Notes: a model not told the origin generated them from the letters alone. A stretch of DNA of 64,000 nt from Anaerosporobacter faecicola (GCF_012070565.1 NZ_JAAQRO010000022.1:310001-374000), one strand, 5' to 3'. Counted from the first letter of the stretch, positions 8,551 to 21,279 are shown. Program-made: numbers and translations.

Positions 8551-10848
8551 ATGTGGAAAAAGAAATTACGACAAAAAAAATACCAATTCCTACTCATCGG
8601 AATTGTTCTATTCGTTACCACTGCAATCTTCGCAGGTTGTATCTCCTTTACATTAGAGACAACAAGATTTGGACAAGATTTTTTCAAAAGTGAAACTTGT
8701 CCTGATATGATTTATTTAACGCGCTCTGCAGATAGTGAGCAGCTTCTTAAGCAAACTTCCGATGTTATGAATGATGTTGATACACTATTTGCCCAATCAG
8801 CAAAGTATATAACAGCGGGTATGTATGTAGATGATAAAGCCATCAATGTTACCTTTAACTCTTGCATGGCATTAAACAATGTAGAAGAAATTCCTTACTA
8901 TTTCGAACGTGTGAAGGGCGCTACAAAAGATTTGGCACCGAAGAACCACGAAGTATGGATAAGCCAAGCATTTGCTGATGATAACAATATTGAAGTTGGA
9001 GATACGATTTTCCTTCGTTCCTCCTATGAATGTATGTTAACGGTTACCGTTCTCTATAATTCTGCTCCTGTACCCTCTGGAATGATGGGCATATTTCCAA
9101 TGTTTGTTAGCCAAGAAACCTTGAATTCCATTGACGAACCGGATGCCACCTATATTACCCTTCAATTTAAAGATGGTATAAAATCTATACCAAATGAATG
9201 TTATCCAGAGGAATTTATGAGTAACCTTTACTATTCCATTGATGTAGCTGGTATCAATATGACCTATTCTACTGCCTCCATGCTATTTGGTGGGATTGGA
9301 ACCATTGCTTCGCTGATCATCTTCCTTGTTTCCGTTATACTCATTCGATTTATCTTACGTTCCAGTTTGTTGCGGGAGTATCGCTCCATCGGGATTTACA
9401 AATCTCTTGGTTATACATCGAAGAAAATCATCCGTTTCTATCTGAATTGTTATGCCTTCGTCGGAGTTTTTGCCATTCCCCTGGGTATCTTAGGGGGTAT
9501 TCCTTTGGCATATCTCTTAGGGGGAATCACCAACAAATACCTTACCGGATATCACATAACCTCAACTAGTATACTAGCAGCTGTATTAACCTTTGTTATT
9601 CTTATGTTGATCCTACTTGGTAATGTATATGCAATTTTACGAACAATCCCTAAGATTACACCAATAAAGGCTCTTTCCATTGGTGCTACATCTTCAAAGG
9701 AAAAGCTAAAACGTTCCCTTATACCAAGTGCCCACTCCCCTTTTTCCATGGCAATCAATATGATCTGGAAAAAGAAATCACTTAGTGTCATGGTAGTCCT
9801 TGTCCTAAGTGTTTCCTTCTACCTTATCCTACTGTTTGGTTCCATAAGCCACACTTGTTCCACTTTGGAATCTCACTTAGATGTTTGGTTTGGTATACCT
9901 CGCACTTCCTGTAGTATTGCTGCAGATGTAACCGATGATGTTCGTTCCTATCTTACGGATAATCCTTACGTCAAAAAAGTTATTTTTGGAGATTTATCCA
10001 TTCGGGCAACCACTTTTGTCAGCAATACAACAGGAAACGATCTCTCCGCAGATCCAATCTTCTCTTATGAAAGTTTTGAGGATCCGGTTGTCAGTTTCAC
10101 TTATGCGAAAGGGCGCCCACCCAAAAACCCTCTAGAGATTGGAATTACAAGTGATATGAGTAAAGAAATTGGAGGAACCGTAGGGGATTATGTAAATTTG
10201 ACGATAAATGACTACACAGGAGATTTTTTGATCACGGGAATCTTTTCATCTTTGATGCAAGGTGGTCACAACCTGCACATTCTCCCAGTGGATCTGGATC
10301 GTTGTCATATTACCTACCACTTTGATAATAGTATGATTCAACTAAAAGAGGGTGTGTCATTCGAGGAATTCCAAGATTACGTGCAAGAAACCAAACCCGA
10401 ATTACAGGTTGTCTCCTATATGCCAGGACTGAAGAGTGCCGTCATTTCTGTTAAAAATCTGTCGAAACCAGTAACCTTTACCCTTGTCATCGTATTCATT
10501 TTGTTTAGCATTCTCAATATCATAAACCTTATGATGATGAATAACTTAGAAAATCGTAAACAATATGGAATTTTGAAAGCACTTGGTTTTACAAACCGCT
10601 ATATCTGTGCACAAAATATGTTCCGAACGCTGATTTTATCCACAATTGCAGCAATCTTTGCACAGGTTCTGGATCTATTGTTTTCAAAAATATTATTTGC
10701 GAACCTTGTGGGTATTGATGCTTTAATTTGTCCATTCACTTTACGACTGGGTGTTACCTTTTCAATGATGGTGCTTATCCTTTTCATTACATATTTATTC
10801 ACATTACCTGTGAAAAAGATTTCACCAAAAGAACTCATGGAAGAATAG
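8551..10848 (+). CDS. FtsX-type ABC transporter permease (MacB-like, duplicated domain)
   Basis: A 765-residue membrane protein with one N-terminal membrane segment and extracellular domain, an FtsX block (IASLIIFLVSVILIRFIL then YKSLGYTSKKIIRF), a second extracellular domain and a second FtsX block ending LPVKKISPKELMEE. The phrases IGIYKSLGYT and YGILKALGFT mark the duplicated core. GAAAGGA lies before the ATG. With the ATPase downstream it forms a MacB/BceB-superfamily transporter that usually extrudes or detoxifies peptides or moves lipoproteins. The divergent two-component system suggests induction by an envelope-active compound. Confidence 0.85.
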   Translation: MWKKKLRQKKYQFLLIGIVLFVTTAIFAGCISFTLETTRFGQDFFKSETCPDMIYLTRSADSEQLLKQTSDVMNDVDTLFAQSAKYITAGMYVDDKAINVTFNSCMALNNVEEIPYYFERVKGATKDLAPKNHEVWISQAFADDNNIEVGDTIFLRSSYECMLTVTVLYNSAPVPSGMMGIFPMFVSQETLNSIDEPDATYITLQFKDGIKSIPNECYPEEFMSNLYYSIDVAGINMTYSTASMLFGGIGTIASLIIFLVSVILIRFILRSSLLREYRSIGIYKSLGYTSKKIIRFYLNCYAFVGVFAIPLGILGGIPLAYLLGGITNKYLTGYHITSTSILAAVLTFVILMLILLGNVYAILRTIPKITPIKALSIGATSSKEKLKRSLIPSAHSPFSMAINMIWKKKSLSVMVVLVLSVSFYLILLFGSISHTCSTLESHLDVWFGIPRTSCSIAADVTDDVRSYLTDNPYVKKVIFGDLSIRATTFVSNTTGNDLSADPIFSYESFEDPVVSFTYAKGRPPKNPLEIGITSDMSKEIGGTVGDYVNLTINDYTGDFLITGIFSSLMQGGHNLHILPVDLDRCHITYHFDNSMIQLKEGVSFEEFQDYVQETKPELQVVSYMPGLKSAVISVKNLSKPVTFTLVIVFILFSILNIINLMMMNNLENRKQYGILKALGFTNRYICAQNMFRTLILSTIAAIFAQVLDLLFSKILFANLVGIDALICPFTLRLGVTFSMMVLILFITYLFTLPVKKISPKELMEE

Positions 10849-10849
10849 A

Positions 10850-10889
10850 AAGGAGCGTACAACTTTATTGTTGTACAGTACGGATTATG
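10850..10889 (+). promoter_or_regulatory. Ribosome binding site separated from the start codon by a perfect hairpin
   Basis: AGGAG at 10851-10855 is 31 bases before the ATPase start at 10887, too far for normal initiation. Between them is a perfect seven-base stem (GTACAAC 10857-10863, loop TTTATT, GTTGTAC 10870-10876). Folding would leave about 11 unpaired bases between AGGAG and ATG, near a workable spacing. No closer ATG, GTG or TTG in frame is visible, which supports ATG 10887 as the start. Confidence 0.5.
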
Positions 10890-11642
10890 AAAAATACAAT
10901 TATTAAGACCGAAAAATTATGTAAGAGTTTTATTATTGGAAAGACTTCCAATACCGTGTTAAAAAATATTGATCTTGAAATCTATGAAGGGGATTTTACC
11001 ATTATTATGGGTAGTAGTGGCAGTGGCAAATCTACATTACTCTACTCCATTTCTACTATGGATACGCCTACAAGCGGTGATGTATCTATACTTGGTCAGG
11101 ATATCACCCACCTTAATGAATATGAAATAGCCGCGATACGAAAAAAAGATATATCCTTCATCTTTCAAAGTATGAACCTCTTGCCTGACCTCACTGTATT
11201 TGAAAATGTTGCCTATAGTGGCTATGGCCTTGCCTCCAAAGAACAGATTAACCAGAAGGCCACGGATTTACTAACTTCTCTTGATCTTGGTGACTCCTTA
11301 CTCAAATATCCTTCTGAATTATCCGGAGGTGGTCAGCAACGCGTTGCTATCGCCCGCGCTTTGATCAGTGATGCCAAGATCATATTCGGAGATGAACCAA
11401 CTGGTGCTTTGAATTCTTCTATGGGACGACAAGTACTAGATATTCTTACAGACCTTAATAACAAAGGGCAATCCATCGTAATGGTTACCCATGACATCAA
11501 AGCTGCTGCACGAGCTACTAGACTTCTCTACCTTTCTGATGGTAAAATAGCAGGAGATTTAAAATTAGGAACTTACATTCCTGATAACCGAGCAGAACGT
11601 GAAGACGCTATCTTTCAATTCTTGAAAGAACATAATTGGTAA
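10887..11642 (+). CDS. ABC transporter ATPase (LolD/MacB type)
   Basis: A 251-residue ATPase with Walker A GSSGSGKST, Q-loop FQSMNLLPDLT, signature LSGGGQQR, Walker B IIFGDEPTGAL and the H-loop MVTHD. The DEPTGAL motif is typical of ATPases paired with FtsX-type permeases. The signature reads LSGGG rather than the common LSGGE/Q; the ATP-contacting Ser and Gly residues are kept. It lies 38 bases after the permease gene, probably in one transcript, with its own hairpin-bridged ribosome binding site. Confidence 0.92.
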   Translation: MKNTIIKTEKLCKSFIIGKTSNTVLKNIDLEIYEGDFTIIMGSSGSGKSTLLYSISTMDTPTSGDVSILGQDITHLNEYEIAAIRKKDISFIFQSMNLLPDLTVFENVAYSGYGLASKEQINQKATDLLTSLDLGDSLLKYPSELSGGGQQRVAIARALISDAKIIFGDEPTGALNSSMGRQVLDILTDLNNKGQSIVMVTHDIKAAARATRLLYLSDGKIAGDLKLGTYIPDNRAEREDAIFQFLKEHNW

Positions 11643-11745
11643 ATACAATACCTAGTTAAGGAATCCTATCCTCCGTCTAATATTATAATTTAGCATGAGA
11701 ATTTGAAGCCCTAACCCGTATGAACATACAGAAAGGACACCTATA

Positions 11746-12657
11746 ATGAAGATTGACCGCCTTATTGGAATCTTATCCATTCTCTTACAACAAGATAAAG
11801 TAACGGCTCCTTATCTGGCTGAGAAATTCGAAGTATCCAGACGTACTATCAATCGGGATATCGAAGATCTGTGCCAGGCTGGTATTCCCTTAGTTACCAC
11901 CCAAGGACAAAGCGGCGGCATCTCCATTATGGAAGGGTATCGAATGGAGAGAACCCTGCTTAGTTCCATGGAAATGCAAGCAATTCTAACAGGATTACAG
12001 AGCTTGGATACCGTAAGCGGAACCAATCGTTATCAACAATTAATGAATAAATTATCCGTAAAGGAAACCAACAATCTCTCTATGAGCAATGGGATTATGA
12101 TCAACTTATCCTCCTGGTATAAGTCTTCTCTAGCGCCAAAGATCGAATTGATTCGTGATGCAATTACACAAAACCAGATCATCACATTTACCTACTGTTC
12201 TCCAAACGGAGAGAACGTGAAACGAATCGAGCCTTATCTTCTGCTCTTTCAGTGGTCTTCCTGGTATGTATGGGGATACTGTCTACAGAACAAGGATTTT
12301 CGCTTATATAAGATACAACGTATCCTTGCACTGCAAAACACCTTGGAACGCTTTTCTCCAAGAGCACTCCCAGAGGTTCCTCTTCTTCCAGAGCCATTGG
12401 GTCCCTTATCCATCTCGATTACTGCACGTTTTGATCCTTCCGTGAAGTGGCGATTAATTGATGACTATGGTCCTGATTTTCTTCAGGAAGAAGAAGATGG
12501 TCATCTGCTGTTTCAATTTGATTTTACCAACAGAAAACATCTCCTTCACTGGCTTATGAGTTTTGGCGATAAAGTTGAATTGTTAGAACCTGCTGACATC
12601 AAAGAAGAATTGTGCCAGAATGCAGAGAATATCTTACGGATTTACAAAAGACGTTAA
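11746..12657 (+). CDS. YafY-type transcriptional regulator (HTH_11 and WYL domains)
   Basis: 303 residues. The N-terminal winged helix (KIDRLIGILSILLQQDKVTAPYLAEKFEVSRRTINRDIEDL) is split here only by prose: it runs over residues 2-42 and has the HTH_11 pattern. A WYL domain follows (ITFTYCSPNGE, RIEPYLLLFQWSSWYVWGYC, FRLYKIQRI) and then a WCX extension. Such regulators sense small molecules or nucleotide signals. AGAAAGGA precedes the ATG. No operon partner is evident; it lies between the ABC ATPase and a convergent reductase gene. Confidence 0.85.
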   Translation: MKIDRLIGILSILLQQDKVTAPYLAEKFEVSRRTINRDIEDLCQAGIPLVTTQGQSGGISIMEGYRMERTLLSSMEMQAILTGLQSLDTVSGTNRYQQLMNKLSVKETNNLSMSNGIMINLSSWYKSSLAPKIELIRDAITQNQIITFTYCSPNGENVKRIEPYLLLFQWSSWYVWGYCLQNKDFRLYKIQRILALQNTLERFSPRALPEVPLLPEPLGPLSISITARFDPSVKWRLIDDYGPDFLQEEEDGHLLFQFDFTNRKHLLHWLMSFGDKVELLEPADIKEELCQNAENILRIYKRR

Positions 12658-12729
12658 TCCTCTCTTTCTATTGCGTTCCATGTGCTTTTGCAAGGTTGGG
12701 ATGAGTCAAAACATGCTGCACAAGTACCT

Positions 12730-13527
12730 TTATTTCTTATAGGTAACAATCATTCGTTTTCCCATCGTTTTCCCCATGAAGCAGAATAGTTTTCCTAGAA
12801 GATGCTGATATAGGTGCAATGGCACGGCTTGGTCATAAGCACGTTTTACCCGATTTGGTTCTAGCCAATAGACGCCGTCTTTTGTGGGATATTCCGTTCC
12901 TGGTGCATAGTATCTACACATACCGCGGAATAAATTATAAGGGATAAGAACTTCTGTTTTAGGGTGATGCATCGTTTTGCTTTCAACATCTCGATAGAAT
13001 TGTTCTGTCACCTTTTCTAACTTTTTTATCTCTTTTTCCTTTGGTACATACGCATTATAACTTGCTGTTCCAACTTTATAGGAATAGCAATAATTGTAGC
13101 CGATACTTCGTAAACTTCCTACAATACTCTTTACTGAGCCTTTTGCACCTACTCCTCCGACAGACGTCAGATACAGGGCTTTCTTCGTGAAGAAATGTGG
13201 GCGATGCATCATATAGGCAAAGTGGTCAAACAGATTCTTTAGCAATCCTGTTTCTCGCATATTATAGGTTGCACTACACAAGATTAAACCATCTGCACGC
13301 TCCATTGCTTCATAAACGACTTTTAACTTTTCATAATGTGGACAGTATTTGCCTCCTTTACGAAAGCAGTTACTGCATCCACAACAAAAAGGCAAATTAA
13401 TCTCTGCTAACTGAATTTCCTGAAAGCTTGCCTTACGATCCATTTTCTTTATGTAAGATACCACATGTTCTGCAAGTTTCCACGTATTTCCCTTGTGTGG
13501 GCATCCATTCATAACCAAATAATTCAT
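12730..13527 (-). CDS. Flavodoxin-like NAD(P)H-dependent FMN reductase family protein
   Basis: 265 residues. The N-terminal flavodoxin-like fold starts NYLVMNGCPHKGNTW (FMN phosphate loop), followed by a cysteine cluster CCGCSNCF...CPHYEKL that recalls iron-sulfur flavoproteins. LILCSATYNM corresponds to the second flavin loop. An extra C-terminal part of about 80 residues has basic and aromatic residues. AAGGAAG precedes the ATG at 13527, chosen over GTG 13536, which lies against the Shine-Dalgarno sequence. It is likely co-transcribed with the TetR-type regulator just upstream, suggesting repression by it. Substrate is unknown. Confidence 0.75.
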   Translation of the reverse strand: MNYLVMNGCPHKGNTWKLAEHVVSYIKKMDRKASFQEIQLAEINLPFCCGCSNCFRKGGKYCPHYEKLKVVYEAMERADGLILCSATYNMRETGLLKNLFDHFAYMMHRPHFFTKKALYLTSVGGVGAKGSVKSIVGSLRSIGYNYCYSYKVGTASYNAYVPKEKEIKKLEKVTEQFYRDVESKTMHHPKTEVLIPYNLFRGMCRYYAPGTEYPTKDGVYWLEPNRVKRAYDQAVPLHLYQHLLGKLFCFMGKTMGKRMIVTYKK

Positions 13528-13630
13528 ACCTTGCACTTCCTTTCTCTTGTATATGTTTCCTAAACGTAATTCTTTCTGTTGTATCTCCCTACACGAATTA
13601 CCTCACTATTCACTTAACGACATTTGATAT

Positions 13631-14206
13631 CTAGGATACCAGTTGATCAACTAACCATTCAATATACTCATCTCTGCTCTTTTTCTTATAAAAATCAATT
13701 CCGATGGTCTCTTTCATGATTTCCTTTTGTAGAAATGCACCCTGTATCGCAGTCGTTAATGCAAATGCCTGTTGTTTCTGGCTTTCCGTGACCTCATCCT
13801 CTGCCAGGCAAAAAGCAAACCGTATTGCAGTCCCTATTGTATTACTTGTAGTCGCTGGTTTTTTCATATCACCTAAAATTGAGATCTTTGAGATTTGTGG
13901 ATTTTCCATTAAGAAATCCATAACCGCTTTTGCAGCTTCCTTTGTCCGTTTAATTGACGGTAACTCATTCCATCGTTCCACTCTAAACCCATGAACAACC
14001 TCATGGATCATTTGCTGTACACAAGTTTCTATCAGATAATCTTTCGTACCAAAATAATGATTAACTAAACCCACACTCGCACCGGATCGCTCTGCTATTT
14101 TACGAATGGTAATCTTCTCTACCTCTCCATTCCCTTCCTGAATCATTGCAATTGTACTGGCTAAAATAGTTTCTTTTGTTTTCTCTGCTTTTTGACTCTT
14201 CTCCAT
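13631..14206 (-). CDS. TetR/AcrR-family transcriptional regulator
   Basis: 191 residues. The N-terminal HTH spans KTKETILASTIAM, then ITIRKIAERSGASVGLVNHYF, with the canonical GxVNHYFGTKDxL recognition segment. The ligand-binding C-terminal half is helical and not classifiable. A 17-base perfect dyad (ATTGAACA-G-TGTTCAAT, 14293-14309) about 90 bases upstream is a likely operator for autoregulation and possibly for the divergent beta-galactosidase. The flavodoxin-like gene follows on the same strand. Confidence 0.88.
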   Translation of the reverse strand: MEKSQKAEKTKETILASTIAMIQEGNGEVEKITIRKIAERSGASVGLVNHYFGTKDYLIETCVQQMIHEVVHGFRVERWNELPSIKRTKEAAKAVMDFLMENPQISKISILGDMKKPATTSNTIGTAIRFAFCLAEDEVTESQKQQAFALTTAIQGAFLQKEIMKETIGIDFYKKKSRDEYIEWLVDQLVS

Positions 14207-17666
<3,460 letters not shown>

Positions 17667-17802
17667 TGCAAGGGTCAAAAGGTCATGTTCACTTTGTGCT
17701 TGCACAAATGTGAATATGACGTGTTGACCCGCTAAACATGAGCAAGTAGCGCTTTTGCGCGGACCCGGAATGTTTTAGAATTGTGAGAGTTGCAAAGCAA
17801 CG
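17667..17802. repeat. Palindrome-containing repeat element, full copy
   Basis: Begins TGCAAGGGTCAAAAGGTCATG. The 59 bases at 17672-17730 form a long imperfect palindrome (GGGTCAAAAGGTCAT ... ATGACGTGTTGACCC with inner TTTGTGC/GCACAAA). This is followed by a 66-base block (17737-17802) containing GCGC-TTTT-GCGC and GTTGC-AAA-GCAAC hairpins. It belongs to the same family as 6045-6099. It lies just after the beta-galactosidase stop codon. Confidence 0.7.
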
Positions 17803-17817
17803 GAGCAATTCGTTCAT

Positions 17818-17901
17818 CTGCAAGGGTCAAAAGGTCATGAGCAAGTAGCGCTTTTACGCGGACCCGGAATGTTTTAGAATTGTGAGAGTTGCAAAGCAAC
17901 G
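17818..17901. repeat. Same repeat element, second copy lacking the palindromic arm
   Basis: This copy repeats TGCAAGGGTCAAAAGGTCATG and then passes straight into the 66-base block (17836-17901), which matches 17737-17802 with one substitution (GCTTTTgCGC to GCTTTTaCGC). The palindromic stretch 17688-17740 of copy one is missing, as if deleted between the two GTCATG/AACATG flanks. Palindrome excision after a tandem duplication is the simplest reading. Confidence 0.7.
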
Positions 17902-17905
17902 AAAC

Positions 17906-17991
17906 AAAAAAGGCTGTCTCATTAGAAGTGATCTCCATAAGTTAGTCCGAAAATCTAACTTATAGGAGTCCTCTCTTGAATACAGCCTTTT
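17906..17991. terminator. Bidirectional terminator with nested hairpin between lacZ and the importer
   Basis: An outer stem AAAAAGGCTGT/ACAGCCTTTT encloses an inner hairpin ATAAGTTAG/CTAACTTAT. The plus strand ends in TTTT; the minus strand reads ACAGCCTTTTTTG after the stem. It separates the convergent beta-galactosidase and importer permease genes. Confidence 0.65.
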
Positions 17992-18009
17992 AAACATAAC
18001 CATCGTTCT

Positions 18010-18873
18010 TTACCCTTTAACTGCTCCACCAATTGTCATTGCATTCTCCACCTGTTTGCTGAATATACAATATAAGAGTATTGTCGGTAAGCTTGCAATC
18101 ACCATAGTGGCTCCCATTGCACCCCAATCTGTTGTAAATGATCCTTGTAAGAATAATAACCCTAAAGGTAACGTCTTAAGTTTTTCTTCTATGATTAGAA
18201 CATTAGCCAGATTAAATTCATTCCAAGCATTAAGGAACGTATAGATCACAAGTGTTGCTGTTGCTGGTTTTACTAATGGTACTATAATTTTTATAAAACA
18301 TTTAAAAATACTCGCCCCATCCATGCATGCCGCTTCTTCTATCTCAATTGGAATTCCTTTTAGATTACCGTAGAATACCAATGATGCAAATGAAAGATTA
18401 ATTGCTGCATACACAAGAATTAGTCCCCATCTTGTACTATCTAACCCAAGACCATTTACAAGTTTTGCAACCGGGATTAAGATTGCTTGTATCGGAATAA
18501 ACATCCCTAGTGACATATACACTTTTGCAATGTTTTTACCTTTCCATTGCATACGAGCGGTTGCATAGGAGAACAGTAATGCTAATACGATTGTTATAAT
18601 AACGGTAAATACCGACACAATTATACTATTCGAAAAATACATAGGTACATCATATTGAGCCCATGCTTTTGTGTAATTTTCTATATGTAAAACGCGGGGA
18701 AATCCAAATGGATTTGTAACAAATATTTCACTGTTATTTTTAAACGAATAGAAAAGGAGCCAGATTACTGGATATAGTGAAAATGCAGCATATATCCAAC
18801 AAAACATACGAAAGATCAAAGTTCCTAATCGATTCGCTATTGACTTAACTGTCTTGCCATTCTTTTGTTGCAT
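18010..18873 (-). CDS. Carbohydrate ABC transporter permease (MalG/AraQ type)
   Basis: 287 residues with six hydrophobic segments and the cytoplasmic EAA loop EIEEAACMDGAS...IIVPLVKP that contacts the ATPase. Start at ATG 18873 with AAGGAG nine bases upstream, overlapping the preceding permease gene by 37 bases. It is the last gene of a binding-protein/permease/permease operon with no ATPase gene. Such CUT1 importers normally share an MsmK/UgpC-type ATPase encoded elsewhere. The substrate is probably an oligosaccharide, suggested only by nearby glycosidases. Confidence 0.88.
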   Translation of the reverse strand: MQQKNGKTVKSIANRLGTLIFRMFCWIYAAFSLYPVIWLLFYSFKNNSEIFVTNPFGFPRVLHIENYTKAWAQYDVPMYFSNSIIVSVFTVIITIVLALLFSYATARMQWKGKNIAKVYMSLGMFIPIQAILIPVAKLVNGLGLDSTRWGLILVYAAINLSFASLVFYGNLKGIPIEIEEAACMDGASIFKCFIKIIVPLVKPATATLVIYTFLNAWNEFNLANVLIIEEKLKTLPLGLLFLQGSFTTDWGAMGATMVIASLPTILLYCIFSKQVENAMTIGGAVKG

Positions 18874-19760
18874 TTTCTTTCGCTCCTTTCTTCTTTGTCA
18901 CGGAATAACCAGTTAATAATCAAGATTATAGCCAAGCATTGAAGTACTAGCATACTCGCTGCAGCCATACCATATCCGTAACGGAATTCTCTAAAAGCAG
19001 CCTTATACATAAGGTATGTCAAAGTATACGTAGCATTACCTGGTCCTCCTTTGGTCATAATGAACATTTCTGTAAATGCCTTAACACCACCAGTTAATGA
19101 TATTGTAAGGCAGATTTTATATGTTTCTTTTAGTAATGGTATCGTAACTTTTCTATGTGCCATTATTGATGAAGCCCCATCGATCTTTGCCGCTTCATAA
19201 TAGTCACTTGGTATTGATTTAATTCCTGCCATTAATAAAGCAAATTGATAGCCCATCCATTGCCACGCATTAACAAATGCAATTACATAGATTGCTTTAT
19301 GACGATTTGCCAACCAGTTCTGTTGAAAATCAATCCCTAGTGCTTTGAATATTGCATTCAAAAGTCCTGTATCTGTGTTTAAAATAGCTAACCATAATTG
19401 ACAAACTACCGTTACCGATAATACAACAGGGATAAAATACGACACACGCAAGAATCCCCTACCTTTCATCTTCTTATTCGATACGACAATAGAAAATATT
19501 GTGGCTAACGTCATCTGAAATACAGTAATTACAATAGCAAAGATTAATGCATTTTTATTGGATAAATGAAACACTGTGTCTTTAAATAATGTCGTATAGT
19601 TGTCAAGGCCAATAAAAGTTCCACTTCCAAGGCCGTTCCAATCATAGAAACTCTTTAAAAAAACTTGTACGATAGGATAAAACACCATTACAGTAAAAAG
19701 TGCCAACGCAGGTAGCGCGAACAAAACAATCGCTATTTTATTCGAATAGAATTTTTTCAC
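18837..19760 (-). CDS. Carbohydrate ABC transporter permease (MalF/UgpA type)
   Basis: 307 residues, six membrane segments, with EAA motif YYEAAKIDGASS...VTIPLLK. The frame is open further upstream, but AAGGAGG nine bases before GTG 19760 marks that start (protein VKKFYSNKIAIVLFALPALA). It forms the heteromeric membrane channel with the MalG-type permease downstream. It follows the binding-protein gene after about 105 bases. Confidence 0.87.
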   Translation of the reverse strand: MKKFYSNKIAIVLFALPALALFTVMVFYPIVQVFLKSFYDWNGLGSGTFIGLDNYTTLFKDTVFHLSNKNALIFAIVITVFQMTLATIFSIVVSNKKMKGRGFLRVSYFIPVVLSVTVVCQLWLAILNTDTGLLNAIFKALGIDFQQNWLANRHKAIYVIAFVNAWQWMGYQFALLMAGIKSIPSDYYEAAKIDGASSIMAHRKVTIPLLKETYKICLTISLTGGVKAFTEMFIMTKGGPGNATYTLTYLMYKAAFREFRYGYGMAAASMLVLQCLAIILIINWLFRDKEERSERKCNKRMARQLSQ

Positions 19761-19865
19761 CGTATGTTTCCTCCTTGTATTAATTGTGGATAAAACTAGA
19801 GCCACCACACATAGGGTTGCCTTAGTATGGCGGCTCCACATTAACTGTTTCCCAACAATTTTCCT

Positions 19866-21224
19866 CTATTGTTGTAATGCATTATTTAATTCTTTAATAA
19901 ATTCTTCAGGTGTATAATCTTCAATCATTAAGTATTTTGTCTGGTCTTCTAATGCTGTTTTAAATGTTGCATTGGATAGATGCCAGTCAAACTTCGTTAT
20001 GCTTGTAATAGCAGGTAAATCCGCTTGTAACTTCTTCATCATTGCTGGGAACTCTGTCTCTGGTTGCACATCAACATCTAACGCTACCAATGGAGTACCT
20101 CTATACATAACTTTTGCTTCACAGTATTTCTCTGAAAGGAATGCTGCTACTTTAGCTGCAAGTTCTGCATTCTTAGAATTAGGATTTACTGCATACCCTG
20201 CTGCAGCTCCACCGCCAGACCAAACAGTCTTACCTGCCTCATAAGAAGCTTCATCATAAGATGGATAGTACATCCAGTCAACGTCATCTCCAAGTTTGTT
20301 TGTTGCATCTGTCATATACCATTGTCCATTAAGAAACATTGCTGCTTCCCCATTTAAAAACATTTCAGATGCCTGATCATAATTGGTAGTAGTTACACTT
20401 CCTTGGAACATTCCTGCCTTTACTAATGTATGTAACATGTCAGCTGCTTTTGCATACGCATCTTCTTTTGCCGTTCCTTCTCCATTATCAAGTTTCGCAA
20501 TACCACCTGCATCCCATCTAGTAGCTAATACATCATACATTGCTGCAGTAATCCAACCTTCCGCACCAAACATAGACATTGGTACGATTCCATTTGCTTT
20601 AAATGTTTCAATTGCTGTTAACAATTGATCAAATGTTTTTGGTACTTCTACATTGTATTTTTCAAAAATTGCTTTGTTATAGTACCAAACAACATATTCG
20701 TTTCCTGCATAAGGGAATGCGTAGATATTTCCATCTTCATTGTATAGAATGTTCTTGGCACTATCGAATACCTTATCTTCGAATCCAGTTGATTTTGCAA
20801 CATCATTCAGTACCATGATATTTCCTGATTGTTTGAAATTTTCAATCTGAGCCAATGCTACTTGATATATATCTGGTAAATTACCGGTAGCAGCATATGT
20901 CATAAGTTTTTGTCCATCATCTTGTGCTTGTGGCTCTAGCTCTAATGTGACATTTGGATATGCAACTTTTAATTGTTCCACTGCATAGTCATATGGGACT
21001 TTTGTATCTTCGTCAGCATATTGTGCATAAATCTTTAATGTTGCTTTCTCTTCAGATAGTACCCCTTCTGGCAAGGCCTCTGTCTCTTCCGTTGTTGTAG
21101 TTGTCGTTTCAGTGGTATTCGTTGTCTTATTCTCTGCTTTCTCATTATTTGCCTTCTTCGAACAACCAACTAGCGTACTTATACAAAGTACACCACATAA
21201 AACTAGTGCTGTTAGTTTTCTCAT
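19866..21224 (-). CDS. Extracellular sugar-binding lipoprotein (CUT1 family)
   Basis: About 452 residues. The signal peptide MRKLTALVLCGVLCISTLVGC ends in a lipobox with the acylated Cys, then a Thr/Glu-rich linker. The mature protein has the family-1 solute-binding fold (TYAATGNLPDIYQV, FPYAGNEYVVWYYNKAIF, GEAAMFLNGQWY). ATG 21224 is preferred over the upstream GTG because GGTG lies six bases before it. It is the substrate receptor for the two downstream permeases. Regulation is presumably by the YesN-type regulator and AraC protein encoded just upstream. Confidence 0.88.
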   Translation of the reverse strand: MRKLTALVLCGVLCISTLVGCSKKANNEKAENKTTNTTETTTTTTEETEALPEGVLSEEKATLKIYAQYADEDTKVPYDYAVEQLKVAYPNVTLELEPQAQDDGQKLMTYAATGNLPDIYQVALAQIENFKQSGNIMVLNDVAKSTGFEDKVFDSAKNILYNEDGNIYAFPYAGNEYVVWYYNKAIFEKYNVEVPKTFDQLLTAIETFKANGIVPMSMFGAEGWITAAMYDVLATRWDAGGIAKLDNGEGTAKEDAYAKAADMLHTLVKAGMFQGSVTTTNYDQASEMFLNGEAAMFLNGQWYMTDATNKLGDDVDWMYYPSYDEASYEAGKTVWSGGGAAAGYAVNPNSKNAELAAKVAAFLSEKYCEAKVMYRGTPLVALDVDVQPETEFPAMMKKLQADLPAITSITKFDWHLSNATFKTALEDQTKYLMIEDYTPEEFIKELNNALQQ

Positions 21225-21245
21225 AATAATCACCACGCCCTTTCA

Positions 21246-21279
21246 AAAATCTTGCGACTTTGTGTTCTACACAAATCGC
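21246..21279 (-). terminator. Terminator-like hairpin before the binding-protein gene
   Basis: On the minus strand GCGATTTGTG pairs with CACAAA(G)TCGC across a five-base loop, with one bulged base, and is followed by AAGATTTTT. It lies between the response-regulator gene and the binding-protein gene. It could end the regulatory transcript or act as an attenuator or 5' stabiliser for the highly expressed lipoprotein mRNA. Confidence 0.45.

Noticed and set aside
17737-17901. Possible two-repeat CRISPR
   Set aside because: Only two copies, 66 bp each with a 33-bp gap, containing internal hairpins and no cas genes nearby; fits a REP-like duplication.
17732-17938. A 68-codon minus frame with an internal repeat (ALLAHDLLTLADERIAPLL...)
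   Set aside because: Its protein repeat is just the DNA repeat at 17737-17901 translated; no ribosome binding site.
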